From: Fervidibacter canadensis
GTDB taxonomy: Bacteria > Armatimonadota > Fervidibacteria > Fervidibacterales > Fervidibacteraceae
Assembly (NCBI GenBank): GCA_041446545.1
Contig: JBGOEJ010000005.1
Span: forward strand, 1-64,000
Reading direction: 5' to 3'
DNA length: 64,000 nucleotides
The position numbers were made by a program, and so were the translations under genes. Shown here in pieces: positions 15,513 to 22,768 of this stretch; position 1 is the first letter of the stretch, and each line of letters opens with the position of its first letter. The notes under the pieces are model-generated. The model searched no databases, was not told the origin of the DNA, and saw nothing but the letters and a program-made list of their open reading frames with translations.

Positions 15513-17372
15513 TCATTCTACCGTCACGCTTTTGGCTAAGTTGCGGGGTTTGTCCACATCCAAGCCTTTCATCGCCGCCACATGGTGCGCCAGAAGTTGC
15601 AAGGGCAAGACGGTCAGCAAAGGCGTCAGGTGTTCGTGAGTTGGCGGAATTGTAAAGACGAACTCCGCCATTCCCTCAAAATCACGGTTGCCCTCTGTCG
15701 TGACGACGATGAGCCGACCGCCCCGCGCCTTCACTTCCTCAATGTTTGCCAGCGTCTTCTCGTAAACGCTGTCTTTGGGAGCGATGCAGACGACAGGTGT
15801 GACCTTGTCCACCAGCGCAATCGGACCGTGTTTGAATTCGCCGGCGGGATAACCCGAAGCGTGGATGTAACTGACCTCCTTGAGTTTGAGGGCGCCCTCC
15901 AACGCCGTCGGGTAATTGATGCCCCGAGCCAAGTAGAGGAAGTAGCGGGCATTCAGGAAAGTGCGGGCACATTCCCGCACGACGGCATCTTGCTCATCCA
16001 AGATGCGTCGCATCTTGGCGGGCAATTGGCGAAACTCGTCCAATAAGGCGGCGATTTCCGCATCACTCAACAGCCACTTCAACCGCGCTAAGTAAAGGGT
16101 CAGCAAAAACAGGTGCGCCAACTGTGCCGTGTAAGCCTTAGTGGAGGCGACGCCAACTTCAGGACCAGCGTGCAAGTAAATCACGGCGTCGCTCTCGCGG
16201 GTCATCGTTGACCCTGGCACATTGCACAAACTCAAGACGGGCACGAAACGGCTGCGGGCTTGGCGAATGCCCGCCAAAGTGTCGGCAGTTTCCCCCGATT
16301 GGCTGATGGCGATGACAAGGGTGTCTTGCTCCAAAACGGGCTCTCGGTAGCGGAACTCTGAAGCGATTTCGGCATCCGTCGGGATGCGCAAGTAGCGTTC
16401 AAAGAGATACTTGCCGTAAAGTCCCGCATGCCACGAAGTGCCTGCCGCCTGGACGATGATGCGGCGGAAGGCAATCAGTTGCGACGGCGGCATCGTCAGT
16501 TCCTCAAAGGCAGGTGGGTTAGCGGCTTCGTCACAGCGCAAGGCGATGATGCGGCGAAGCCGTTCGGGTTGCTCGTGGATTTCCTTGAGCATAAAGGTCG
16601 GATAGCCAGCACGGTCTTCGTCAGCGACTTCCCAATCCATCCGTTGAACCTGAAGGGGCAACTCGTTGCCGTCCAAATCAAAGAGCCGAATTTCCTTTTG
16701 CGTGATCAGCGCCACCTCGCCATCGTTGAGCAAGATGACTTGCTTGGTGATGGGCAGGATGGCGTTCAGGTCGGAGCCGACGCAGGCTTCGTCGTTGCCG
16801 ATGCCGACGATAAGGGGAGAGCCGTGTCGGGCGGCGACGATGACACCGGGCGCTCGCTCCCAAAGGCAAGCGATGGCGTAACTGCCCCGCAGTTGCCGCA
16901 AAGCCCGTCGGACGGCGCTCACAAATTGAGTAACGACATCGCTTTCCCCCTCGGCTCGTTGCAATTCCTCTTCAATCAGGTGGGTGATGACTTCCGTGTC
17001 GGTTTCCGAGCGAAGGATGTGTCCTCGTTGGCTCAAGGCGTCTCTCAGGGGCAAAAAATTTTCAATGACGCCATTGTGGACGAGGCTCAAAGCGCCTTGA
17101 CAATCGGTGTGAGGGTGGGCATTGATGGTCGTCGGCGTGCCGTGCGTTGCCCAACGGGTATGGGCGATACCGACTTTCGCTTGGAAGGTGTAGCGGGAAA
17201 GGGTTTGTTCCAGCCGCTCAATGCGTCCCGCTTCTTTGACGATGGCAACCTCATTGCCATCCAAGACGGCGACCCCACAGGAGTCGTAGCCGCGATATTG
17301 CAGCCGCTTGAGCCCTGCGACCAACACCTCTACGACATCCCGCTCACCGACATAGCCGAAAATCCCGCACAT
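15513..17372 (-). CDS. glmS: glutamine--fructose-6-phosphate aminotransferase GlmS
   Basis: About 619 residues, full length. The mature N-terminus MCGIFGYVGERD gives the nucleophile Cys2 of the class II glutamine amidotransferase domain (motifs YRGYDSCGVAV, AHTRWATHG). Two SIS sugar-isomerase domains follow (SQSGETADT, STKAYTAQ). The end LAKSVTVE is the usual GlmS C-terminus. It makes glucosamine-6-phosphate for cell wall and lipopolysaccharide precursors. The frame is open to 17501 but MCGIF fixes the start at 17372, with GGGAGGTG upstream. A 10-bp inverted repeat encloses about 70 bases of its leader (17404-17491). Confidence 0.97.
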   Translation of the reverse strand: MCGIFGYVGERDVVEVLVAGLKRLQYRGYDSCGVAVLDGNEVAIVKEAGRIERLEQTLSRYTFQAKVGIAHTRWATHGTPTTINAHPHTDCQGALSLVHNGVIENFLPLRDALSQRGHILRSETDTEVITHLIEEELQRAEGESDVVTQFVSAVRRALRQLRGSYAIACLWERAPGVIVAARHGSPLIVGIGNDEACVGSDLNAILPITKQVILLNDGEVALITQKEIRLFDLDGNELPLQVQRMDWEVADEDRAGYPTFMLKEIHEQPERLRRIIALRCDEAANPPAFEELTMPPSQLIAFRRIIVQAAGTSWHAGLYGKYLFERYLRIPTDAEIASEFRYREPVLEQDTLVIAISQSGETADTLAGIRQARSRFVPVLSLCNVPGSTMTRESDAVIYLHAGPEVGVASTKAYTAQLAHLFLLTLYLARLKWLLSDAEIAALLDEFRQLPAKMRRILDEQDAVVRECARTFLNARYFLYLARGINYPTALEGALKLKEVSYIHASGYPAGEFKHGPIALVDKVTPVVCIAPKDSVYEKTLANIEEVKARGGRLIVVTTEGNRDFEGMAEFVFTIPPTHEHLTPLLTVLPLQLLAHHVAAMKGLDVDKPRNLAKSVTVE

Positions 17373-17403
17373 AAGCGATGACACCTCCCAAGGCTCACTC
17401 TCT

Positions 17404-17491
17404 GAAGGTCGGTATGCCGTTAAGTTTGTGATAGGCTCTTTGACGACCGCTATGGCTAATCGGCTTATGCCATTGGGCGTAACCGACCTTC
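17404..17491 (-). promoter_or_regulatory. candidate structured leader upstream of glmS
   Basis: GAAGGTCGGT at 17404-17413 and ACCGACCTTC at 17482-17491 are a perfect 10-bp inverted repeat enclosing 68 bases. Read on the minus strand a smaller hairpin (TGGC, GCCA around an A-rich loop) lies inside, and the 3' arm ends 22 bases before the glmS ribosome binding site. It could instead be a feature of the divergent gene. It lacks the glmS ribozyme core, so it would be another type of element. Confidence 0.4.
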
Positions 17492-17543
17492 GTCGTTTCA
17501 CCGTGACAAAATCGCCATGTCATCAAGAATGGAGGCAGTCAGG

Positions 17544-19469
17544 ATGCACCGCAGCCTTTGGCTTCTTTGGGGCATTGGTTTGGCGGTCGCTGTTGGGTTG
17601 ACAGGATGGCGTTGGCAGATAGAGCGTCGTGACCGCACTGTCGCCCTTGTCGTGGATGGGATGGAAGTGCGGTTGCTGCAAGCCCTCACAGGTGACCTTG
17701 AAAAGGTGCTGGAAAGTTTACGGACAGCGGGGGCGACAGCCGTTGCCGTCTCCCCTGAAACGCTCCACGACTGGGCACAAATAGGGCGCGTGACGATCGT
17801 AAGCCACCGACCGCCTCTCCTTGCCGCTTCTTCCCGTCAACCTTTAGACCGCCTTCGGGAATCCTTTCAACGGCAATGGCAGCAAGTTCTCCCACCGCCT
17901 CATCGGGAAGGTGGGCAATGGCTGTTGCCGCTACCTTCCGAAGCGGTGCTTCAATCTCCGTTGCCTATCGGGTTAGACCAAGAATTGGCGGAAGGGGTGC
18001 GCCGTTCGGGGTTAGGGGTCGTGGCGAGGCTGCCTAACCCGACTGGCTTGACCGAACACAGCCTACGCTTTTGGATGGATGAGGTTCGCCGCAGCGGTGC
18101 TTTCGCTGTCCTGTTTGAGGGTGAGGAAGTTTTGGGCTATCGGACGATGCTTCCCCAAGTTGCCCAAGCCTTGAAAGAGTTGGGGGTTTTGGTCGGCATC
18201 TTGGAGTTAACGACCCAAAAAGGTGACCGAACCTTAGGGCAACTCGTTTCAGAGCGGGTCGTTCGGGTGCACAGCACCAGCCTTCGGGAATTGCCCAATT
18301 TCACCTTGCCCGAATTGACCGACCGATTTAGCCGAGCCGTGCGGGAACGGCGCATCCGCCTTTGCTATGTCCGTTTCCCGTCGCACTTAAAAGGAAACCC
18401 ACTGCAAACGGCAGCGGACTATTTGTCTGCTTTGCGAAGGGAGTTGCGACGGCACGCTTTTGAATTCGGGCAACCTCGTTCGCTTCCCGCCGTTGTGGCA
18501 TCACCACTTTTGTGGGGCACCGTGTGGTTGGGAACGGTGGCGTTGGGAGTTGCCTTCCTTGCGCTGTTTGTGCCCTTGACATTAGGACAGCGATGGGCGT
18601 TGACAGCCCTCGCCGCTATCGTGGGGTTGGCACTGCGCCTCGTTTCGCCCCTCTGGGCAGCGAAGATCGCAGCCTTCGGAACGGCAGTGATGGCACCTGT
18701 GTTGGCATTGTGGATTGGCTATCGGCAAACCTTGGACAGCGGCAGCCGATGGCGACGGACGATGAAGGGGTTGATGGCTTGTCTTGCTTTCCTGCTCGCC
18801 TGTGGCGTCATGGAAGGGGCGCTGCTTTTTGACCATCGCTTCTGGCTCAAGGTGGACGAATTTGCGGGCGTGAAACTGTCGCAATTGCTCCCACTGTTGC
18901 TCGTTTTGGCTCTGAATTTCAGCCAATGGTGGGAAACAAGCGAATTGCCCTGGCGGGAGCGCTTTTTGGTCGCCCATGAAAACTTCCGCGCCTTTGCGGA
19001 GGCACCCATCCGATGGGGGCAAGGGTTGCTCTTGTTGGTCGGATTGTCCCTCGTCGCTTATTGGTTGATGCGGACGGGCAACGAACCCTCGGTGGGAGTT
19101 GCCAGTTGGGAGTTGAAATTGCGGGCACTCTTTGAGGACTTGCTCATCGCCCGCCCTCGCTTTAAGGAGTTTTTGCTGGGGCATCCAGCCTTGGTCGTAG
19201 CCTTCTTTTTCCTGACGGGCACGCCCTTGGAGGCGAAAATCGGTCAGTGGCTCTTTTTGCCCGCTGTCATCGGGTTGGCTTCGGTCATGAACACTTTCAG
19301 CCACGCCCACACGCCCATCGCCTTGTCGCTTTTGCGGACGGTGCACGGTATGTGGCTGGGCGTTGCCATCGGATTGATGCTGCTTTGGGCGATGCGACGG
19401 GTTTCTGCCTCTCGTGACCAGCGCGTCCTAAAGCGGCAACAGGAACCTTTGCCCACCCAAACGCCTTAG
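17544..19469 (+). CDS. multi-spanning membrane protein, DUF5693-like
   Basis: About 641 residues. One N-terminal membrane span (SLWLLWGIGLAVAVGL) is followed by an extracytoplasmic domain of about 280 residues beginning VALVVDGMEVRLL and containing AGATAVAVSPETLHDW. Eight or more membrane spans follow from residue 320 onward. This pattern matches the DUF5693 family as I remember it; the function is unknown. The ATG at 17544 is preferred (GGAGG eight bases upstream) over one at 17517. It sits directly before the ATP synthase operon, but a hairpin repeat over its stop codon may separate the transcripts. Confidence 0.7.
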   Translation: MHRSLWLLWGIGLAVAVGLTGWRWQIERRDRTVALVVDGMEVRLLQALTGDLEKVLESLRTAGATAVAVSPETLHDWAQIGRVTIVSHRPPLLAASSRQPLDRLRESFQRQWQQVLPPPHREGGQWLLPLPSEAVLQSPLPIGLDQELAEGVRRSGLGVVARLPNPTGLTEHSLRFWMDEVRRSGAFAVLFEGEEVLGYRTMLPQVAQALKELGVLVGILELTTQKGDRTLGQLVSERVVRVHSTSLRELPNFTLPELTDRFSRAVRERRIRLCYVRFPSHLKGNPLQTAADYLSALRRELRRHAFEFGQPRSLPAVVASPLLWGTVWLGTVALGVAFLALFVPLTLGQRWALTALAAIVGLALRLVSPLWAAKIAAFGTAVMAPVLALWIGYRQTLDSGSRWRRTMKGLMACLAFLLACGVMEGALLFDHRFWLKVDEFAGVKLSQLLPLLLVLALNFSQWWETSELPWRERFLVAHENFRAFAEAPIRWGQGLLLLVGLSLVAYWLMRTGNEPSVGVASWELKLRALFEDLLIARPRFKEFLLGHPALVVAFFFLTGTPLEAKIGQWLFLPAVIGLASVMNTFSHAHTPIALSLLRTVHGMWLGVAIGLMLLWAMRRVSASRDQRVLKRQQEPLPTQTP

Positions 19470-19495
19470 GTTTGGAGTTTCCCGCCAAGGCGTTT
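19459..19495. repeat. hairpin repeat, copy B, overlapping the stop of the preceding gene
   Basis: AAACGCCTT (19459-19467) and AAGGCGTTT (19487-19495) are perfect 9-bp arms around a 19-base loop containing GTTTCCCGCC. On the plus strand the right arm is followed by TATCCTTT, so it may act as a weak terminator before the ATP synthase genes. It shares its core with the repeats at 8096, 10545 and 12872. Confidence 0.6.
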
Positions 19496-19562
19496 TATCC
19501 TTTGGGAACGGCACATTTAGCGAGAGGGAAGGCATGTGGAGAAAGGCAAAGGAGAATCGCCG

Positions 19563-19778
19563 ATGCGCCGTTTGGATTGGGCGGTCGCTGCCACTTCGGG
19601 CACTTTCATGGTGGGCGCCGTCGTCGCTGGGCTCTTGCTCGGCGTCTGGCTGGACAAACGCTTCGGCATTGATCCCATCGGCAAAGCCATTGGGGTCATC
19701 TTGGGTGGTGTCGCTGGCACAGTGGAGTTAGTCCGCATGTTGTTGCAAGTCTCGCGACGGGAGCGCAATCAACCATGA
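19563..19778 (+). CDS. AtpZ/AtpI-type F0F1-ATPase accessory membrane protein
   Basis: About 71 residues with two membrane spans: SGTFMVGAVVAGLLLGVWLD and IGKAIGVILGGVAGTVELV. The GxxLGxWLDxxFG pattern is characteristic of the small AtpZ/AtpI-type proteins found ahead of ATP synthase genes, thought to help magnesium uptake or c-ring assembly. The ATG at 19563 follows AAGGAG; a GTG at 19536 is also in frame. Its stop overlaps the next gene by four bases (ATGA), so the two are coupled. Confidence 0.82.
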   Translation: MRRLDWAVAATSGTFMVGAVVAGLLLGVWLDKRFGIDPIGKAIGVILGGVAGTVELVRMLLQVSRRERNQP

Positions 19779-20197
19779 TGAAGCGACACAGTGTGGACGA
19801 AGGGTTCTTGCAGCGCCTAATTCGGACGACGCTGATGGTAGGTGGGTTGGTCACTTTGCTTTTGTGCGCGACGGCTAACAGCAAGTGGGTCGTCAATTAC
19901 GCTCTGGGTGTCTTCATCGGCGTCGGGTTTTTGAAGGTGACGGAGTTGTTCGTGACCCAGACCTACCGAGCCCCCCACGAAGCGCCCCCCAGAAGGCGGT
20001 GGGCAGGGATTTTGATGGTCGGCAAGTATGGGATTTTGCTGGCAGGTCTTTACTTGCTGGCTCGGTTGCGTTATCTTGATGGCGTGCTGTTGGCGGCTGG
20101 CATCGCCACGCTGCATGTCGTCTTCACCCTGAAGGTTTTGGGCATCCTGCTTTTGGGTTCACAGCAACTTTCCGCCACCAAGGGACAACAAAAGTGA
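19775..20197 (+). CDS. ATP synthase subunit I-like membrane protein
   Basis: About 140 residues with four predicted membrane spans (around residues 19-32, 38-56, 82-98 and 104-127). Its size, topology and position between the AtpZ-like gene and atpB match the ATP synthase I (AtpI) family, which assists c-ring assembly. Sequence identity to the family is not obvious by eye, so the name depends on context. It starts within the preceding stop codon (ATGA). Confidence 0.7.
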   Translation: MMKRHSVDEGFLQRLIRTTLMVGGLVTLLLCATANSKWVVNYALGVFIGVGFLKVTELFVTQTYRAPHEAPPRRRWAGILMVGKYGILLAGLYLLARLRYLDGVLLAAGIATLHVVFTLKVLGILLLGSQQLSATKGQQK

Positions 20198-20236
20198 GGG
20201 CATTACGAATGGCTGAAGGGCAAGGAGGGCAAAAGG

Positions 20237-21094
20237 ATGACGGCAGATGCTCCCGCCGCACACAGTGCAGCACACGGCGCAGGGCATGGGGCTGTCCATG
20301 TCTCGGCGCCTGAGGAGACTTGGCTGCACTTTCTCTACCAAACGCTGGGCATCCCTGATTGGCTTGCCCTCTCCCTTTTGGTCGCCGTCGGGATGGTCGG
20401 CTTCTTTTGGTGGCTTTCTCGTCGCCTTACCTTGATTCCTCAAACTTCTGCCCAAACCCTTTGGGAGATGGCGGTGGAGTTTTTTGAGAGCCTTTGCAAA
20501 AGCGCCATCGGTCCTGGCGGTGAGCGCTTTGCCCCCCTCATCGGCACTTTCTTCACCTACATCGTTTTGCTCAACCTCATCGGGCTCATCCCCGGCTTTA
20601 TGTCGCCGACAGCCCACCCTTACATCACCATCGGCTTAGCCGCTGCCTCCTTGACCATCGTTCACGCAATTGCCATCAAGGAACTTGGGTTGAAAAACTA
20701 CCTTTTGCACTATTTTGACCGCCCGTTCCCTAACCTGCTCGCTAACATCGTCTTCAACATCTTCGTCCCTACCCCACTCATCCATCTGATCGGTGAATTT
20801 GCCAAGTTGCTCTCGTTGTCTATTCGTCTGTTCGGCAACATCTTCGGCGAGGACACGGTGATTTTTCAGTTTGCGTCGCTGGGCATGATTACCCTCCACG
20901 CTTTTGGGCTTTTGCCCAAGCCCATCACCGTTCCCTTGCCTTTTCAGTTTCCCGTCGTGTTGCTGCATGTGTTGGTCGCGTTCATCCAAGCCTTCGTCTT
21001 CAGTTCGTTGACAGCGGTTTACATCGCTTTGTTCCTTTCGCATCATGAAGAGGCACACGAGGAAGGGCATGCCGTTCATGAGGCAGCCCATTGA
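20237..21094 (+). CDS. atpB: F0F1 ATP synthase subunit a
   Basis: About 285 residues. It is the stator channel subunit that passes ions to the c ring. The essential arginine is Arg197 in LSLSIRLFGNIFGED. Five or six membrane spans are visible. Both ends are histidine-rich (HSAAHGAGHGAVH and HHEEAHEEGHAVHEAAH), which is unusual and could bind metal. The start at 20237 is preceded by AAGGAGGG. The gene is in the canonical order a-c-b-delta-alpha-gamma-beta. Confidence 0.96.
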   Translation: MTADAPAAHSAAHGAGHGAVHVSAPEETWLHFLYQTLGIPDWLALSLLVAVGMVGFFWWLSRRLTLIPQTSAQTLWEMAVEFFESLCKSAIGPGGERFAPLIGTFFTYIVLLNLIGLIPGFMSPTAHPYITIGLAAASLTIVHAIAIKELGLKNYLLHYFDRPFPNLLANIVFNIFVPTPLIHLIGEFAKLLSLSIRLFGNIFGEDTVIFQFASLGMITLHAFGLLPKPITVPLPFQFPVVLLHVLVAFIQAFVFSSLTAVYIALFLSHHEEAHEEGHAVHEAAH

Positions 21095-21132
21095 AGGCAA
21101 AAGCAAAATTTCAGCAAGGAGGGATGTTTCGG

Positions 21133-21420
21133 ATGGGTGCTATTGGCGCTTACCTTGCCGCGTTGGCGATTGCCGTCGGTTTAGGCTTGCCGCTGGCGGT
21201 GGTGTTCGCTTCGCATGCTCAAGCGCGTGCTGCGGCGGCAGCCGTTGAAAGCATTGCCCGCCAACCTGAGGCGGCTGGTGACATTCGTTTCTCGCTTATC
21301 CTTGGTCTGGCGTTGATTGAGTCGCTGGTCATCTATGTGCTGGTGGCCTTCTTCGTCGTGCAGGGCAAGTTGCCTGGCGTTGAGCAAGTCTTGGAACTGG
21401 CGAAAGCCGCCATCAAGTAA
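21133..21420 (+). CDS. atpE: F0F1 ATP synthase subunit c
   Basis: About 95 residues, two membrane helices joined by the polar loop IARQPEAAGD. The ion-binding carboxylate is Glu63 in LIESLVIY. Gln30, Ser64 and Tyr68 occupy the positions that, with this glutamate, bind sodium in the Ilyobacter tartaricus ring (Q32, E65, S66, Y70). Thr67 of that ring is Leu here. So a sodium-coupled enzyme is possible. AAGGAGGG ends right at ATG 21124 and lies ten bases before ATG 21133; I favour 21133, giving MGAIGAYLAAL. Confidence 0.95.
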   Translation: MGAIGAYLAALAIAVGLGLPLAVVFASHAQARAAAAAVESIARQPEAAGDIRFSLILGLALIESLVIYVLVAFFVVQGKLPGVEQVLELAKAAIK

Positions 21421-21434
21421 GGCGGTGACCGAAC

Positions 21435-21959
21435 ATGGTCAGCCCATTGGAAGTGCTGGGACAAATGAAGTTTCAGTGGCACTGGATCGCTTCCCAAGCG
21501 GTGGCGTTCCTGCTCCTTTACCTTTTGATGCGCAAGTTCGCCTTCGCTCCTATCCAGCAAATTTTGCGGGAGCGCGAAGAGCGGGTGCGCAAAGCCATTG
21601 AGGATGCGGAGCGCCAAAGAGCCGAAATGGAGCGGTTGCGGTCGGAATACGAGCAGCGCCTTGCCCGCATTGAGGAGGAAGCCCGCGCCCGCTTGCAAGA
21701 GGCGATGCAGCAAGCCTATCAAGCCCGTGATGCTTTACTGGCGGAAGCGCGGGAGAACGCCGAGCGGATGGTGCAGCGGGCGCAGGAACAAATCGCCTTG
21801 GAGCGGGAGAAACTGATGGTGGAGTTGCGCGATTTCGTCGCCGACTTAGCCATCCGCATCGCCGAAAAAGTCATTGAACGCAGCCTTGACCGCACCGCCC
21901 ATCACGAACTCATTGACGACATCTTGGAAAAGGAACTGCGGCGAACGACCACCCACTGA
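21435..21959 (+). CDS. atpF: F0F1 ATP synthase subunit b
   Basis: About 174 residues. A single N-terminal membrane helix (VAFLLLYLLMRKF) is followed by a long, highly charged helix (REREERVRKAIEDAERQRAEM and on), as expected for the peripheral stalk. APIQQILREREERV is the family's usual membrane-exit motif. It lies 14 bases after atpE. A perfect 11-bp hairpin lies between its stop and atpH. Confidence 0.95.
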   Translation: MVSPLEVLGQMKFQWHWIASQAVAFLLLYLLMRKFAFAPIQQILREREERVRKAIEDAERQRAEMERLRSEYEQRLARIEEEARARLQEAMQQAYQARDALLAEARENAERMVQRAQEQIALEREKLMVELRDFVADLAIRIAEKVIERSLDRTAHHELIDDILEKELRRTTTH

Positions 21960-21965
21960 CTGGAC

Positions 21966-21999
21966 GGGCGGGAGCGTGGCTTTCAACGCGCTCCCGCCC
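21966..21999 (+). promoter_or_regulatory. strong GC-rich hairpin between atpF and atpH
   Basis: GGGCGGGAGCG (21966-21976) and CGCTCCCGCCC (21989-21999) make a perfect 11-bp stem with a 12-base loop. No T-run follows (TCACTAAC), so it is not a standard terminator. It may be an mRNA-processing or stability element, or a partial attenuator that adjusts F0 against F1 subunit levels. Confidence 0.7.
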
Positions 22000-22037
22000 T
22001 CACTAACTAAAGCGCCGAGGTCAGGAGGCTTCAGACT

Positions 22038-22661
22038 GTGGCGAAGGTCTTGAGCGGTTGGAAGGCGCGTCGCTACGCCTACGCGTTGCTCATAGCCGCC
22101 ACGAAAGCGGGCGAACTGGATCGGGTGGAAGCAGAAGTGCAAAGCCTGCGTGACCTCTTCGCCCGCACACCCCAACTTGTCAAGTTCCTGATGCAGCCGT
22201 TGGTGCCCTTCAGCGAGAAGGAACGCCTCTTGCGCCAACGGTTGGAGGGACGCCTCTCTCCTGTGACCCTCCATTTTCTCCTCACCGTCGTCAAGCACAA
22301 GCGCGCCGAAGCCTTTGAGCACATCGCCCGCGTCTTTGAGGAACTGGTTCGGGAGTATCGGGGCGAAGTGGTCGCCGAGGTGACCAGCGCCGTCCCTTTG
22401 ACCGACCATGAGCGTGCCATCACTTTGCAACGGTTACAAGAAATCACGGGCAAAAAAGTGTTGCTAAGGGAGCGAGTTGATCCGTCCATCGTCGGCGGGA
22501 TGCGCATCATCGTCGGCAACAAACTTTTGGACTTGAGTTTGCGGGGGCACTTGGAACGCATCCGAGAGCGACTGCGACAAGTCTTCGTCAGCGCCCCCGT
22601 CGAAGCCGCTTTAGCCAACCCGACCGATGAAAGGAGCGGTGAAAGTGATGGAACGCCGTAA
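22038..22661 (+). CDS. atpH: F0F1 ATP synthase subunit delta
   Basis: About 207 residues. The OSCP/delta fold is recognised by RRYAYALLIAA at the N-terminus, LMQPLVPFSEKERLL, and the C-terminal VDPSIVGGMRIIVGNKLLDLSLRGHLERI. It connects the peripheral stalk to F1. The start is GTG 22038, preceded by CAGGAGG. The C-terminal tail is about 25 residues longer than usual and overlaps a small DUF104-like open frame. Confidence 0.95.
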   Translation: MAKVLSGWKARRYAYALLIAATKAGELDRVEAEVQSLRDLFARTPQLVKFLMQPLVPFSEKERLLRQRLEGRLSPVTLHFLLTVVKHKRAEAFEHIARVFEELVREYRGEVVAEVTSAVPLTDHERAITLQRLQEITGKKVLLRERVDPSIVGGMRIIVGNKLLDLSLRGHLERIRERLRQVFVSAPVEAALANPTDERSGESDGTP

Positions 22662-22761
22662 AGCCCGATGGGAAAAGGGCGTGTTAAAACTGGACAAACC
22701 TCTGGATTTGCCTGAAGGCTCGGAGCAACGAGAGCCCATTGGAATCCTGAAGAGGAGGTGA
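22627..22761 (+). CDS. small DUF104/AF2212-like (antitoxin-type) protein in ATP synthase operon
   Basis: A 44-residue frame (37 if started at ATG 22648, which has GGTG six bases upstream). Its core RARWEKGVLKLDKPLDLPEG, written from KARWEKGVL, matches the N-terminal pattern of DUF104 proteins (yENGVLkPLepldLPEG), many of which are antitoxins of PIN or other toxins. It overlaps the end of atpH. Its last codons AAG AGG AGG TGA form the ribosome binding site of atpA, so translation of the two should be coupled. No toxin gene is adjacent. It may be truncated, since DUF104 proteins usually run 55-75 residues. Confidence 0.6.
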   Translation: MKGAVKVMERRKARWEKGVLKLDKPLDLPEGSEQREPIGILKRR

Positions 22762-22768
22762 CCGAAGC

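Noticed and set aside
17373..17543. glmS self-cleaving ribozyme
   Set aside because: The conserved core around a GCGCC cleavage-site region and pseudoknot strands is not present; only an inverted repeat is visible.
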